A DNA stretch of 64,000 nt from Kribbella amoyensis (GTDB lineage Bacteria; Actinomycetota; Actinomycetes; Propionibacteriales; Kribbellaceae). The position numbers and the translations under genes were made by a program. The stretch spans positions 806,001-870,000 of the forward strand of contig NZ_VIVK01000001.1 in NCBI RefSeq assembly GCF_007828865.1, given 5' to 3'. The notes below the pieces were generated by a model. That model did not search any database. It saw only the letters and a program-made list of their open reading frames with translations, and was not told the origin of the DNA. Below are positions 17,993-27,206 of the stretch, in pieces; position 1 is the stretch's first letter, and the number at the start of each line of letters is the position of its first letter.

Positions 17993-18943
17993 ATGAAGAC
18001 GGTGGCTGTCCTCGCGGTCGACGGCGTGATCGGGCTGGAGTTCGCCGGCGCGTGCCAGGTGTTCGCCGCGGCCGTGGACCCGGTCGACGGCCGGCCGCTG
18101 TACGACGTGCGGGTCTGCGGCACCGACGCCGGTACGCAGGTGATGGCCGTGGATCGGGAGATCTTCCGCGCGGTCACGCCGTACGGTCTGGCCGACGTGC
18201 TGACCGCGGACACGCTGATCGTGCCGGCGTCGTTCGACCCGTCGGACGAGGTGATCGACGTCGTCCGGCTCGCGCATCGGCGGGGAGTCCGGGTCGCGTC
18301 GATCTGTACGGGCGCCTTCGTCCTGGCCGCGGCCGGGCTGCTCGACGGGCGGCAGGCGGCGACGCACTGGAACCACGCGGCGGAACTGTCCCGGCGATGG
18401 CCGGCGGTCGAGGTGGTCACCGACGTGCTGTACCTCGACGACGGCGACGTCCTCACCTCGGCCGGGGTGACGGCCGGGCTGGATCTCTGCCTGCACCTGG
18501 TCCGGCGCGATCACGGTTCCGCGGTGGCGGCCGATGTCGCCCGGCGGTTGGTGATGGCGCCGCATCGTGGTGGCGGCCAGGCCCAGTTCATCGCCGCACC
18601 AGTTGTCGAGAGCAACGAATCCCTGGAGCCGGTGCTGACCTGGATGACCGAGCACCTGACCGCACCGCTCACGCTGGCCGCGATCGCGGCCCAGGCCGCC
18701 ATGAGTACCCGGACCCTCAGCCGCCGGTTCCGCGACCAGACCGGGACGACGCCGTTGCAGTGGCTGATCCGGCTCCGCCTCGCCCGAGCCCAGGAACTCC
18801 TGGAGACCACCGACCTGTCCGTGGCCCAGGTCGCGACCGCCGCCGGATTCGGCTCCGCCCTCCTGCTCCGGCAGCACTTCGCCCGTGCTTTCGGGACCAC
18901 CCCGACCAGCTATCGACGCGCGTTCAACCCGCCGACGAGGTGA
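17993..18943 (+). CDS. GlxA-family transcriptional regulator (DJ-1-like domain plus AraC HTH)
   Basis: Regulator of 316 residues: DJ-1-like domain (about 1-190, VAVLAVDGVIGLEFAGACQVF; elbow ICTGAFVLAAAGLLDG) and AraC-type HTH pair (about 215-310, IAAQAAMSTRTLSRRF, QVATAAGFGSALLLRQHF). It is divergent from the DJ-1/PfpI gene and 33 bases upstream of the P450 gene on the same strand, so it could control either or both. It has the same two-domain plan as the GlxA protein near 14.3-15.2 kb but is not a close copy. Confidence 0.88.
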   Translation: MKTVAVLAVDGVIGLEFAGACQVFAAAVDPVDGRPLYDVRVCGTDAGTQVMAVDREIFRAVTPYGLADVLTADTLIVPASFDPSDEVIDVVRLAHRRGVRVASICTGAFVLAAAGLLDGRQAATHWNHAAELSRRWPAVEVVTDVLYLDDGDVLTSAGVTAGLDLCLHLVRRDHGSAVAADVARRLVMAPHRGGGQAQFIAAPVVESNESLEPVLTWMTEHLTAPLTLAAIAAQAAMSTRTLSRRFRDQTGTTPLQWLIRLRLARAQELLETTDLSVAQVATAAGFGSALLLRQHFARAFGTTPTSYRRAFNPPTR

Positions 18944-18949
18944 GCGAAG

Positions 18950-18961
18950 GGTTACCTAACC
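18950..18961. promoter_or_regulatory. small inverted repeat between GlxA and P450 genes
   Basis: GGTTACCTAACC forms two 5-base arms (GGTTA/TAACC) around CC, 16 bases before the P450 start codon. It could be an operator half or a weak hairpin. Short inverted repeats of this kind also occur by chance. Confidence 0.25.
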
Positions 18962-18976
18962 TCTTAGGGTCGAACC

Positions 18977-20185
18977 ATGACCGAGCCCGTGCTGAACATC
19001 CCCTTCGACGACGCCTTCCGGTTCGATCCCTCGCCGACCTTCGCGGAGTTACGGGAGCACCGGCCGGTCGCCCGGGTCCGGACGTTGGCCGGTGCCGAGG
19101 TCTGGTTGGTGACGCGGTACGAGGACGTCCGGATGGTGCTCGCGGATCCGCGGTTCTCCCGGGCCGCGGTGGTGAAGCAGGGAGCGCCGCGGGTCGCGCT
19201 GGCCAAGCCGATGCCGAACAGTCTGACCACGACGGATCCGCCCGAGCACTCGCGGCTGCGCAAGCTGGTGTCGTCGACGTTCGCGCACCGGCGGATCGAG
19301 CGGACCCGTCCGTGGGTGGCGGACCTGTCCAAGCAGCTCGCCGACGACGTCGCGCGGGCCGGGGACGGCGCGGACCTCCGGCAGCTGGTCGCGTTGCCTC
19401 TGCCGATCCAGGTGATCTGCCAGCTGCTCGGGGTGCCGTACGAGGACCGGGAGCAGTTCCGCGAGTGGACCGAGCTCGGGTACAGCATGCGGATGGCGGA
19501 GAAGGACCTCGTCGAGGACGCGATGACCCAGCTGACCGCGTACATCGAGGCGCTGGTGACGCGGAAGCTGGCGACCGCCGACCAACCGGCCGAGGATCTG
19601 CTGGACGAGCTGGTCCGCGCCCGGGAGGAAGGCGATCGGCTCAGCCAGGACGAGCTGATCGCGTTCGGGGTGAACCTGCTGGTCGCCGGACACGAGACCT
19701 CGGCGAACCAGATCTCCAGCTGTGTGGCGACCCTGCTGCGCTGGCCGGAGAACTGGGCGAGGCTGGTCGCGGACCACTCACTGGTGCCGTCGGCCGTGGA
19801 GGAGCTGCTGCGCTTCAACCGCTTCAGCGAGGTCGGCCAGCTCCGGGTCGCGAGCGAGGACCTCGAACTCCACGGGGTACGGATCAAGGCGGGCGACGGC
19901 GTGATGGCCGCGCTCAACTCCGCGAACCGCGACCCCCGTGCGTACGAGGCTCCGGACGAACTGCGGCTGGATCGGCAGGAGAACAAGCATCTGTCGTTCG
20001 GCTTCGGACCGCACTTCTGCCTGGGCGCGCAGCTCGCGCGGATCGAGCTGCAGGAGTCGTCGCTCGCCCTGCTGCGCCGCTTCCCGAACCTCAGCCTGGC
20101 CAAGCCGGCCGAGGACCTGGAATGGCGCCGGGTCCTGGTCAGCGGTCTCGCCGAGCTTCCGGTGAACCTCGGCGAGACCGCTTAG
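18977..20185 (+). CDS. cytochrome P450
   Basis: Soluble bacterial P450 monooxygenase of 402 residues. Landmarks in order: the C-helix TTTDPPEHSRLRKLV, the I-helix oxygen-activating AGHETS (237-242), the K-helix ExxR (Glu276-Arg279) and the heme-binding loop FGFGPHFCLGAQLAR with Cys348. It needs ferredoxin and reductase partners, none of which is adjacent. It follows a GlxA-type regulator by 33 bases on the same strand and is convergent with the next gene (9-base gap). The substrate is not predictable; no biosynthetic cluster surrounds it. The start is supported by AGGG 8 bases upstream. Confidence 0.95.
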   Translation: MTEPVLNIPFDDAFRFDPSPTFAELREHRPVARVRTLAGAEVWLVTRYEDVRMVLADPRFSRAAVVKQGAPRVALAKPMPNSLTTTDPPEHSRLRKLVSSTFAHRRIERTRPWVADLSKQLADDVARAGDGADLRQLVALPLPIQVICQLLGVPYEDREQFREWTELGYSMRMAEKDLVEDAMTQLTAYIEALVTRKLATADQPAEDLLDELVRAREEGDRLSQDELIAFGVNLLVAGHETSANQISSCVATLLRWPENWARLVADHSLVPSAVEELLRFNRFSEVGQLRVASEDLELHGVRIKAGDGVMAALNSANRDPRAYEAPDELRLDRQENKHLSFGFGPHFCLGAQLARIELQESSLALLRRFPNLSLAKPAEDLEWRRVLVSGLAELPVNLGETA

Positions 20186-20194
20186 GACGCAGAC

Positions 20195-21832
20195 CTACTG
20201 GGCCGAGACGAGGCCGTGTTCGACGTCGTACTGGGCGATGAACGTGGCCGCGTCCTTCTCGCTGGACGCGATCGCGGCGGCCAGCGTGGCGGCGTCGCGG
20301 GTCCGGTCCTCGGGCCAGTCGGACAGCAAGGCCCAGGCGCGCATCCGCTTCTTGTCCAGGTTTCCCCCGGCACTGCGGGGCGTGCCGGCCGCCGGCTTGG
20401 TCCGGGTCGAGCTCGCCGTGCTCCGGGCGGCCGGCTCGGCCGGCTCGTCGACCCGGACCGACTCGGTGATCGCCGGGGTGGCGACGACCGCCTCCTCGAC
20501 GACGGGCCGGGACGGACTGACCGAGCTGATCGGCGTCGGCGTGATCACCGGCTCGACCACGGGGGTCCGCTGCACAGTGGAAGAAGCGCCCGGGGAAGCC
20601 GCCGGCGTGGAGACCGGCGGCGTCGTGGTCGCGGCGGCGGGCCGGGGGGAAGGCCGGCTGGCCGGCTGGTCGGCCGGGAGCAGGCCGGGCGTGATCCCGG
20701 TCTCGGCCGGCGCGAACGGCGACGGTGGCTGCGGCTTCTGCACCACCGGCGACGCCTTCTCGGCCTCGTCCTCGACCACCTCGGCCTCGGCGACCGCCTC
20801 CGCGGACCGGTCGGGCTTCGGCTCGACGATGGCCATCAGCTCGCCGGTCATCGCCTCCTCCCAGGCGTCCTCGTCCCGGATCGAGACACCGCCGTCGGCC
20901 GGCCGGAGCTGCTGCGGCTTGCGGGTGGTGCCCTCGACCACCCAGACCGCGGCGCGCAGGTCGTCGCGGTCCTGCTCGTCGGCGGGCTCCGGCGGCGGCG
21001 AGATCGCCCGGGTCAGTTTGTTCGTGATGACGTCGTAGTTGATCCGCTCCTCGAGCATGCCGGCCAGCCGGTCCGGGTCGTACGTCGTCTCGGCGATCTT
21101 GGCCAGCCGCTCGTCCTGGTGCTCGGAGCGGATGTACTCCGCGACCGTGCCGGCGATCGCGTTCCGCCGGGCGGCGTTGCGCATCTGCTCGCGGGCCGCG
21201 CGGATACTCTCGAACATGCCGAGGCCGTGCTCGATCGCCAGCGACCGGGCCAGCCAGGTGATCCGCGGCTCGCGCAGCCACTGCACCACGCCGTACACCG
21301 GGCCGGTGTTCGCCATCTGGCCGGACCGGCGGAGCGCGTCGCGGCGCCGGGCCGAGCTGTGGATCAGCCAGAGCACGTAGGCGAACGCGGACAGGCCGCC
21401 GAAGCCGAAGGCCAGGAACCGCTCCTCCGGCCGCCAGTGGCCGACCACGTTGAAGACGAGCGCGACGATCGCGGCGAACAGCGACATCGCTCGGTAGGCG
21501 TAGGCCTGCTCGCCCTTGCGGCGGCGCAGGTCCGCGAGCGCCGCGGTGGCGACACCGCCGAGCTCGATGACGGCGACGGCCGGAGTGACCAGGGCGATCT
21601 TGAGGAAGGTCGAGAAGCCTTCCTCGGGCCAGGGGATGTGGGTGACGCCGGCCCAGACCTGGCCGACGAGCGCGGCCGTGGCCGCGGTGGCGTAGAAGGC
21701 GTAGGCGACCTTGTCCGCACCTGTGAGGGGTACGTTGTTCAGCTCGCCGGTACTGGTGCTGGTGGTGTTCTCCTGCAAGACGTGGTCTCCTGACCGGTTT
21801 GGGCTCTCCGGCAGTTCGTCGGTGATGGTCAT
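20195..21832 (-). CDS. DUF2637/SpdB-like multi-span membrane protein with cytoplasmic tail
   Basis: Protein of 545 residues. ATG 21832 is chosen because GGGGAGG lies just upstream; the frame is open further upstream without a ribosome site. Four hydrophobic segments lie between about residues 35 and 165, in the style of the DUF2637/SpdB-like proteins of actinobacteria. A charged region with many Arg (AAREQMRNAARR) follows, then a long Pro/Ala/Thr/Glu-rich linker (about 300-470), and a final basic and helical segment (NLDKKRMRAWALLSDWPEDR) that could bind DNA or a partner. Relatives are common on actinobacterial plasmids and integrative elements but also occur as chromosomal genes. No integrase or att site was seen nearby. 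Function unknown. Confidence 0.6.
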   Translation of the reverse strand: MTITDELPESPNRSGDHVLQENTTSTSTGELNNVPLTGADKVAYAFYATAATAALVGQVWAGVTHIPWPEEGFSTFLKIALVTPAVAVIELGGVATAALADLRRRKGEQAYAYRAMSLFAAIVALVFNVVGHWRPEERFLAFGFGGLSAFAYVLWLIHSSARRRDALRRSGQMANTGPVYGVVQWLREPRITWLARSLAIEHGLGMFESIRAAREQMRNAARRNAIAGTVAEYIRSEHQDERLAKIAETTYDPDRLAGMLEERINYDVITNKLTRAISPPPEPADEQDRDDLRAAVWVVEGTTRKPQQLRPADGGVSIRDEDAWEEAMTGELMAIVEPKPDRSAEAVAEAEVVEDEAEKASPVVQKPQPPSPFAPAETGITPGLLPADQPASRPSPRPAAATTTPPVSTPAASPGASSTVQRTPVVEPVITPTPISSVSPSRPVVEEAVVATPAITESVRVDEPAEPAARSTASSTRTKPAAGTPRSAGGNLDKKRMRAWALLSDWPEDRTRDAATLAAAIASSEKDAATFIAQYDVEHGLVSAQ

Positions 21833-22018
21833 GCACTGCCTCCCCAGGTGGCTGGACGAGGCTACCGGTTTCCGGGCCGTCCAGGGGAGGCGATTCGGGC
21901 AACGATTCCGTTCCTGCTCGGAGAACACAAATCCACCCGCGTGGTGCGCTGATCCCATCCGGCGCCGGCGACGATTCTCGGATGCCCTCGGGACCGTGCC
22001 GCGCGTAGGGTCGGCCGG

Positions 22019-22951
22019 GTGATTCCGACGCTCCGGTCACTCCCCGATCCGCAGGCGCTCCGCGACCGTCTCAGGACCGTCTACGGCCTCGCGTTCGACT
22101 CCTGCACGTTGCTGCGTTCGCTGGTGAACGACGTGTACGAGCTGACCGGACCCGACGGCCGGTACGTGCTCAAGCTGTACCGCGCGAACCGGTGGGAACC
22201 GGACGAGATCCGTTGGGAGACAGGGCTTTCGGCGCATCTGGCCGCGGCCGGTCTAGGGGTTCCGGCGGTCCGGCCGTTGCTCGACGGGACCGACGTCGGG
22301 CTGCTCGCGACGGCCGAGGGTGAGCGCCCGTTCGTGCTGTCCGGGTTCGTCATCGGAACCAAACCGAAACCACCCTTCAGCGACGAGTTGTACCTCGGCT
22401 TCGGCAGGTTGCTGGCATCCTTCCACGACGCCGGCGACCGCTATCGGCCGCAGTTTCCGCGCCGTGCGTCCGACCTGGTCCGGCAGCTCGAGATTCCGCT
22501 GGAACAGATAAGGCCGTTGCTGCCGTCCGCGGAGGAAAACCTGCTGCTCGCGTTGGCGGCCGCAGTACGGAATCACCTCGCGCAGTACTCCGATGCCTTG
22601 AGCCACGGTCTCTGCCACGGCGATGTCAGTCTCGACAACGTGCTGATCACCGATCGCGGCCTCGCTCTGCACGACTTCGACCTGTCCGCGCCGGGGTATC
22701 AGGCCGCCGACTTCTGCGGGGTCGCGTCGACGCCGCACTGGCCCGCGTTCCTCGACGGCTACTGCGAACGGCGGAGCGTCGCCGAGGCCGACCTCGCCGC
22801 GATCCCCTACCTGACCGTCGTCGGCTCGATCTCGAACCTGCGGTTCCACCTGGTCGACAAGCCGTTGATCGGCGGCACCGAGTCCCGGTCCGAAGGCTGG
22901 GCGGCCGGCGAGCTCACCACACTGCACCGAGCCGCCGAGCAACTGCTCTGA
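22019..22951 (+). CDS. aminoglycoside phosphotransferase-like kinase (APH family)
   Basis: Kinase-fold phosphotransferase of 310 residues related to choline/homoserine kinases and APH enzymes. It has a Lys-containing N-lobe strand (RYVLKLYRANRW), the catalytic loop HGLCHGDVSLDNVLI (HGD...N) and the metal motif LHDFDLSAPGYQAADF. The GTG start begins right after a CGGCCGG stretch with no strong ribosome site, so the N-terminus is only probable. It is divergent from the DUF2637 protein gene and convergent with the protease gene (3-base gap). The acceptor could be a small alcohol or amino acid; resistance is not implied. Confidence 0.8.
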   Translation: MIPTLRSLPDPQALRDRLRTVYGLAFDSCTLLRSLVNDVYELTGPDGRYVLKLYRANRWEPDEIRWETGLSAHLAAAGLGVPAVRPLLDGTDVGLLATAEGERPFVLSGFVIGTKPKPPFSDELYLGFGRLLASFHDAGDRYRPQFPRRASDLVRQLEIPLEQIRPLLPSAEENLLLALAAAVRNHLAQYSDALSHGLCHGDVSLDNVLITDRGLALHDFDLSAPGYQAADFCGVASTPHWPAFLDGYCERRSVAEADLAAIPYLTVVGSISNLRFHLVDKPLIGGTESRSEGWAAGELTTLHRAAEQLL

Positions 22952-22954
22952 CCG

Positions 22955-23842
22955 TCACGCCCCGCTCGCGCTGCCGAGGAGCGAGTCGGCGACGGCCAAC
23001 GCGGTACCGATCGGGATCGCGTACCCGGAGATGTCAGGCGTCCCGCTGGAAGCGGCCGTGGTCATGCCGACCACCTCGCCGTCCGCGTCGAGCAACGCGC
23101 CGCCCGAGTCGCCGGAGATGACGTCCGCATCCACCTCGATCAGCCCGCCGAGCGATTCGGTGGCGCCGTCCTCGCCGTTCACGGTGATGGCCTGACCGGT
23201 CGCGGTCACGGTCCCGGGCGACGCGGTGAGCGAGCCGCCGTCGCCCCCGGCGTCCCCGACCGCGGTGACCTCGTCGCCGGTGGCAACGGTCGGGTCGGTG
23301 GTGACCACGTCAAGGTCGTCGGCGCCGACGAGCTGGAGTACGGCGACGTCGTGGGCCGAGTCGGTCCCGACGACGCGGGCCGTGTACGTCGCGTCGGTGG
23401 TGGCGACGGTGACCTCGATCGAGCCGGCGCCCTCGATCACATGGTTGTTGGTGAGCACGATCCCGTCCTCGTCGATCACCATCCCGGTGCCGGCCGCGGT
23501 CCCGGATCCGTCCGCCAGCGTGCTCGCGACCAGGACGAGCCCGTTCTCCTGGTCCTCGGGCGCCGTGGTGGTGTCGAGGGCCTGCGTACCCAGTGAGTAC
23601 CAGCCGGGGCCGCGGCCGTACCCGGGAACGCCCCAAGGGCCCTGTGGGTACTGGGGAAAGCTCGGGTCGGTCGCCGTCCGGCCCGGCGCGTACGCGGTCA
23701 CCGCGGGAAGCGCCGCGGCCGGGAGGACGGTGGCGAAGGAGAGCGCCAGCGTCGCGGCGGTGACGGCCGCGACTCGGCGGCGGGCGGGACCCGGGCTCCA
23801 CAGGCTGGTCCGGGTGGTCGGTCGGCTGGTGTGGGAGTTCAT
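22955..23842 (-). CDS. secreted trypsin-like serine protease (S1C/HtrA-type catalytic domain, no PDZ)
   Basis: Secreted protease of 295 residues. ATG 23842 has GGAGGTAG upstream and opens a signal peptide (ARRR, then a hydrophobic run about 24-45). A Pro/Gly/Tyr-rich stretch (52-82) precedes the chymotrypsin-like domain with triad His134 (TNNHVIEG), Asp165 (AHDVAVLQL) and Ser246 (SGDSGGALL). No PDZ domain follows, so it is a short HtrA-like protein. The mature domain is very rich in Asp, Thr and Val and poor in Lys, which fits an extracellular protein. It is divergent from the broken histidine kinase gene; the pair may once have been functionally linked. Confidence 0.88.
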   Translation of the reverse strand: MNSHTSRPTTRTSLWSPGPARRRVAAVTAATLALSFATVLPAAALPAVTAYAPGRTATDPSFPQYPQGPWGVPGYGRGPGWYSLGTQALDTTTAPEDQENGLVLVASTLADGSGTAAGTGMVIDEDGIVLTNNHVIEGAGSIEVTVATTDATYTARVVGTDSAHDVAVLQLVGADDLDVVTTDPTVATGDEVTAVGDAGGDGGSLTASPGTVTATGQAITVNGEDGATESLGGLIEVDADVISGDSGGALLDADGEVVGMTTAASSGTPDISGYAIPIGTALAVADSLLGSASGA

Positions 23843-24000
23843 CGGTCTACCTCCGGGTCGGCTCGTTGTACTTCGACCCTGCGGCCCGAACCTGGGAGAA
23901 CCCTGGGCACCGGCCGGGAGCACGGTGGGAGCCCGCATTCACAGCTTTCCCCCAGCTTGCGGCCAGGAAGTCCCAGGCATCGCCGCCCACGCTGGAACCA

Positions 24001-24985
24001 TGGACCAGCAGGCGATCAGCCGGCTCGAGTCCGTCCCGGCCGGGACCGCGAACCGGACCGTGGACCTGCCCGGGCTCGGTGCGTACCGGGTCAGCGCCTC
24101 GACCGTCGGCACCACCACGGTCATCACCGGCCTGCCGACCCGGGATCTCGACAACACCCTGGCGAGCCTGGTCGGATGGAAGGTGACGTTCAGCGCGCTG
24201 GGAGTCGCCGCGGCAGGTGGGGTCGCCGTTCTCGTCGTTCGTCGTCAGCTGCGGCCGCTGCGGCAGGTCGCGCAGACCGCTCGTTCGGTGGCCGGGCTGC
24301 CGTTGGCCACGGGCCGGATCGGCCGGACCGCGCGCGTGCCCGACAACCTCGCCGACGAACGATCCGAGGTCGGTCAGGTCGCGCTCGCCCTGAACACGTT
24401 GCTCGGCCACAGGGAACAAGCCCTGGACGCGCGGCACCGCAGCGAGACCCAGGTCCGCCAGTTCGTCGCGGACGCCTCGCACGAGCTGCGGACCCCGCTC
24501 ACCACCATCCACGGGTACGCCGAGCTCAGTCTCCGGCAGCCGGACCAGCTTCCGCCGGCGATGGGCAAGGTGTTGTCGGAGGCCACCAGGATGGCGTCAC
24601 TCGTCGAGGACCTGCTCCTGCTGGCCCGCCTCGACGCCGGTCGGCCGCTGGACCGTCGCGCCGTCGACCTGACCCGGCTGGCGACCGACTCGGTGGCCGA
24701 CGCGCGGATCGTCGGCCCCGAGCACCGCTGGGCGTTGACCGTCCCGGCCGAACCGATCCTCGTCCTCGGCGACGAACAACGGCTCCACCAGGTCGTCACC
24801 AATCTGCTGACCAACGCCCGCCGGCACACCCCACCCGGGACCACCGTGACGGCCGTACCCGCGACTCCGGCGGCTCCGGCCTCGGGCTCTCGCTGGCCCA
24901 GTCGATCACCGAGGCCCACGGCGGTGCCATCGTCGTCAGCTCCCACCCCGGCGACACCCGCTTCACCCTCGCCCTACCGCGCTGA
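24001..24985 (+). pseudogene. broken sensor histidine kinase
   Basis: Remnant of a two-component sensor kinase. From ATG 24001 one frame encodes part of an extracytoplasmic domain, one membrane helix (WKVTFSALGVAAAGGVAVLVV), HAMP, the HisKA H-box (ASHELRTPLTTIHGY) and the N-box (LHQVVTNLLTNARRHTPPG). The frame then runs into nonsense (AVPATPAAP), while the G2 box and C-terminus (GGSGLGLSLAQSITEAHGG ... TRFTLALPR) continue in another frame from about 24860. The D-box (DxGxG) and the lid between them, roughly 40 codons, are absent. The N-terminal first membrane helix is also missing, and no response regulator gene is adjacent. The deletion-plus-frameshift makes ATP binding impossible. Confidence 0.85.
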
Positions 24986-24994
24986 CCTCCAGCA

Positions 24995-25026
24995 AAGGGG
25001 CCGCTGGCAACCACCAGCGGCCCCTT
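24995..25026. terminator. perfect 13-bp hairpin terminator
   Basis: AAGGGGCCGCTGG and CCAGCGGCCCCTT pair perfectly around a 6-base loop. It lies between the kinase remnant and the end of the minus-strand sugar operon and could stop transcription from both sides; on the plus strand it ends in TT, on the minus strand in TTTG. Confidence 0.8.
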
Positions 25027-25036
25027 CCGACGTCGG

Positions 25037-25948
25037 TCAGACGGTCAGCGCCTTCTCGGCCTGGGCGGCGAGGGCAGTGGCGCGGTCGTCGTCCGAGGCG
25101 CCGTCGGCGATCAGGACGGCGTACCGGAACGTCAGGGTGGCGCCTGGCTCGAACGGCAGTTCCTCGGAGAAGAACGGGGCCGGGCAGACGGCCGCGAAGT
25201 TCTCCGAGCGGACGAACCACTGCGGCGGATGCCGTGGGTTGTCACCGGCATCGACGATGAGCACGGTGGACGCGCGGTCGGTCGAGTCGTGCTTGCCGGA
25301 GAACCCCATCCACGGCGCCTTCTGGCCCCGCAACTCGTCACCACCACTGCCTTGTGGAGCGAGGATCGTGCCGCCGGTGAAGGACCGCGGACCCCGCCAG
25401 AAGAACCCGCCGTACCCCGCGTTCTCCCGGCCCGCCGTCGTCGGGCTGCCGATCTGCACGGTCTCGGGCGACACGTTCCGCGTCGTGGTGCGGTAGACCA
25501 GCACCCACCCGTCCTCGACCAGCCGCGCCTCGAGGACGCGCTCCTCGTCGGCCACGTGCGCTCCGGCCTGGGTGTGCCAGGCCAGCTCGTGCCCGAACCG
25601 GACCACGTCGTCGGCGACGTCGAGCTGAGTGATCCGCTCGTGGTCCATCGAGCCGTTGTTGTCGAGCTGGCGGTACCCCGTCTCCAGCGAGAAGGTCCGG
25701 CCACCCCAGAAGTTGTCGTGACCGAAGTGCGGCAACGACCAGGCGAGACCCTTGTGCCAGACGTGGTCGTGCGGCCGGAACACCGTGACCAGGTCCCCGC
25801 TCACCGTGCGCATCGGGTGCAGGTACGGCCGGGGTGCCTCCAGCTGCGCGTCGGTCGGTTCGTAGACGTAGGTGAACAGCTCGGTCTCACCGGCGGTGAC
25901 CTGGATCGACTTGCCGACGGCGTGGTTGCAGCCGAGGGACAACGTCAT
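25037..25948 (-). CDS. PmoA/DUF6807-family protein of a sugar-utilisation operon
   Basis: Protein of 303 residues resembling the DUF6807 (PmoA-like) family: YEPTDAQLEAPRPYLHPM, FRPHDHVWHKGLAWS, FWGGRTF and a C-terminal EELPFEPGATLTFRYAVLIADG. These proteins have a jelly-roll-like fold and travel with sugar ABC importers and Gfo/Idh/MocA oxidoreductases; their reaction is not established. The ATG overlaps the TGA of the upstream oxidoreductase gene (ATGA). It is the last gene of the five-gene minus-strand operon, followed by a strong terminator. No signal peptide, so it acts inside the cell. Confidence 0.8.
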   Translation of the reverse strand: MTLSLGCNHAVGKSIQVTAGETELFTYVYEPTDAQLEAPRPYLHPMRTVSGDLVTVFRPHDHVWHKGLAWSLPHFGHDNFWGGRTFSLETGYRQLDNNGSMDHERITQLDVADDVVRFGHELAWHTQAGAHVADEERVLEARLVEDGWVLVYRTTTRNVSPETVQIGSPTTAGRENAGYGGFFWRGPRSFTGGTILAPQGSGGDELRGQKAPWMGFSGKHDSTDRASTVLIVDAGDNPRHPPQWFVRSENFAAVCPAPFFSEELPFEPGATLTFRYAVLIADGASDDDRATALAAQAEKALTV

Positions 25949-27174
25949 GACGGGGAGTTCCTCTCGTTGGTGGCCCACGGTGCGCCGATCTCGCCGAACA
26001 GGGCCAGGTCCTCCGTCGCCTGGCTGACCCACTTGCTGACGTCCTGCACCATCGGGTGCCGATCCAGGCCCTCGCCCTCCCAGCGGACCAGGGCCGGATC
26101 GATCGCGGCCGGTGGCGGTGAGGTCCGGATCGCTTCGAGGATCCCGGTGAACCCGCCCGTCTCGGCCAGCGGCGCGAGGAGGGGTACGGACGGGTCCGCC
26201 CGGTGATCGAGGAGGTTCCCGAGCAGGTCCTCGCGGTCGTACTGCGTGATCGTGGTGTCGCCGTCGACGGTGAGCTCGATCTGGTCCAGCCGGTACCGCA
26301 GGACCGCTCGACCCTGCGAACCGTGCACGATCACCGCCGGCTCGAAGTCGGGCACCTCCGCACAGAGCGAGACCGCGGTGAGCAGCGTCGTCCCCCGGCT
26401 GGTCCGGATCCGCACCGTGGACGTGTCGTCGGACTCGACCGGGTTCGCGCGGTAGAGCTCGGTCTCCACCGACACGATCTGGTCGGACCGGCCGGATCCG
26501 TCCACCAGCAAGGCGGTCGCGGACGCGTGCGCGAACGCGTTGGTGACCGCGCCGTCGACGACCGCGATGCCGTCGAGCATCCGCTTCCCGGCCCAGCGGG
26601 ACCGCTGCCAGTACCGGTCGGTCCGGATCCAGGCGCCGACGGCACCGATGCCGCGGACCTCGCCGAGCCGGCCGTCCGCGACCCAGCTCGCCAGCGTGTG
26701 CGCGGCCGCGGATCCGTGGCTCTGGAAGCCGACCTGGCAGATCCGGCCGGTCTCGGTCACGACCGCGGACAGCTGCTCGAACTCGGCCAGCGAAGCAGCC
26801 GGCGGCTTCTCCAGCAGCACGTCGGCCCCGGCCCGCAACGCGAGCTCGGCCAACGGGACATGGGTGTGAATCGGCGTGCTGATCACGGCCACGTCGATCA
26901 CCTGGGCCGCGAGCAACGCGCTCAGGTCGTCGTACGTCGGGGTGCCGGGCGGCAGGTCGTCGGCCGCCGGCGGATTCGGGTCCGCGATGGCGACCAGCTG
27001 GACCCGGCCGTCGGCGGCGTACTCGGTGACGCGGCGCAGGTGGTTCGCGCCGTAGCCGTGGACGCCGATCAGGGCGACCCGCGGTACGCCGGTGGGAGTG
27101 GAGGTGGACGCGGAGGAGGCCGCGGCCTCCGGCTGGACGCCGGAAGCCGCGGCTCGGGACCCGGTGCCGCTCAC
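25945..27174 (-). CDS. Gfo/Idh/MocA-family NAD(P)-dependent oxidoreductase
   Basis: Oxidoreductase of 409 residues. After a 28-residue Ser/Ala-rich leader, the Rossmann strand VPRVALIGVHGYGANHLRRV carries the dinucleotide site, then STPIHTHVPLAELALRAGADVLLEKPPA gives the family EKP motif with its catalytic Lys. Members oxidise sugars, inositols or uronates. Overlap with the PmoA-like gene and a 32-base gap to the binding protein gene place it in the sugar operon, where it probably handles the imported sugar. A downstream start near VPRVAL is possible, since the leader is unlike the family. Confidence 0.87.
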   Translation of the reverse strand: MSGTGSRAAASGVQPEAAASSASTSTPTGVPRVALIGVHGYGANHLRRVTEYAADGRVQLVAIADPNPPAADDLPPGTPTYDDLSALLAAQVIDVAVISTPIHTHVPLAELALRAGADVLLEKPPAASLAEFEQLSAVVTETGRICQVGFQSHGSAAAHTLASWVADGRLGEVRGIGAVGAWIRTDRYWQRSRWAGKRMLDGIAVVDGAVTNAFAHASATALLVDGSGRSDQIVSVETELYRANPVESDDTSTVRIRTSRGTTLLTAVSLCAEVPDFEPAVIVHGSQGRAVLRYRLDQIELTVDGDTTITQYDREDLLGNLLDHRADPSVPLLAPLAETGGFTGILEAIRTSPPPAAIDPALVRWEGEGLDRHPMVQDVSKWVSQATEDLALFGEIGAPWATNERNSPS

Positions 27175-27206
27175 CGGGAATCAGTTGCCAGAAGCAACGT
27201 CACGGT

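Noticed and set aside
17902..20241. Long plus-strand frame across the GlxA and P450 genes
   Set aside because: Both genes have complete motifs in another frame; this one has none.
20216..21793. Plus-strand frame opposite the DUF2637-type gene
   Set aside because: Complementary-strand shadow with no ribosome site or motif.
20195..21832. Integrative element around the DUF2637-type gene
   Set aside because: No integrase, excisionase, replication gene, tRNA or att-like repeat was found near it in the window.
20139..22040. Second minus-strand frame over the DUF2637-type gene
   Set aside because: Its translation is Arg/Gly-rich and lacks hydrophobic segments; the other frame shows clear membrane helices and a good ribosome site.
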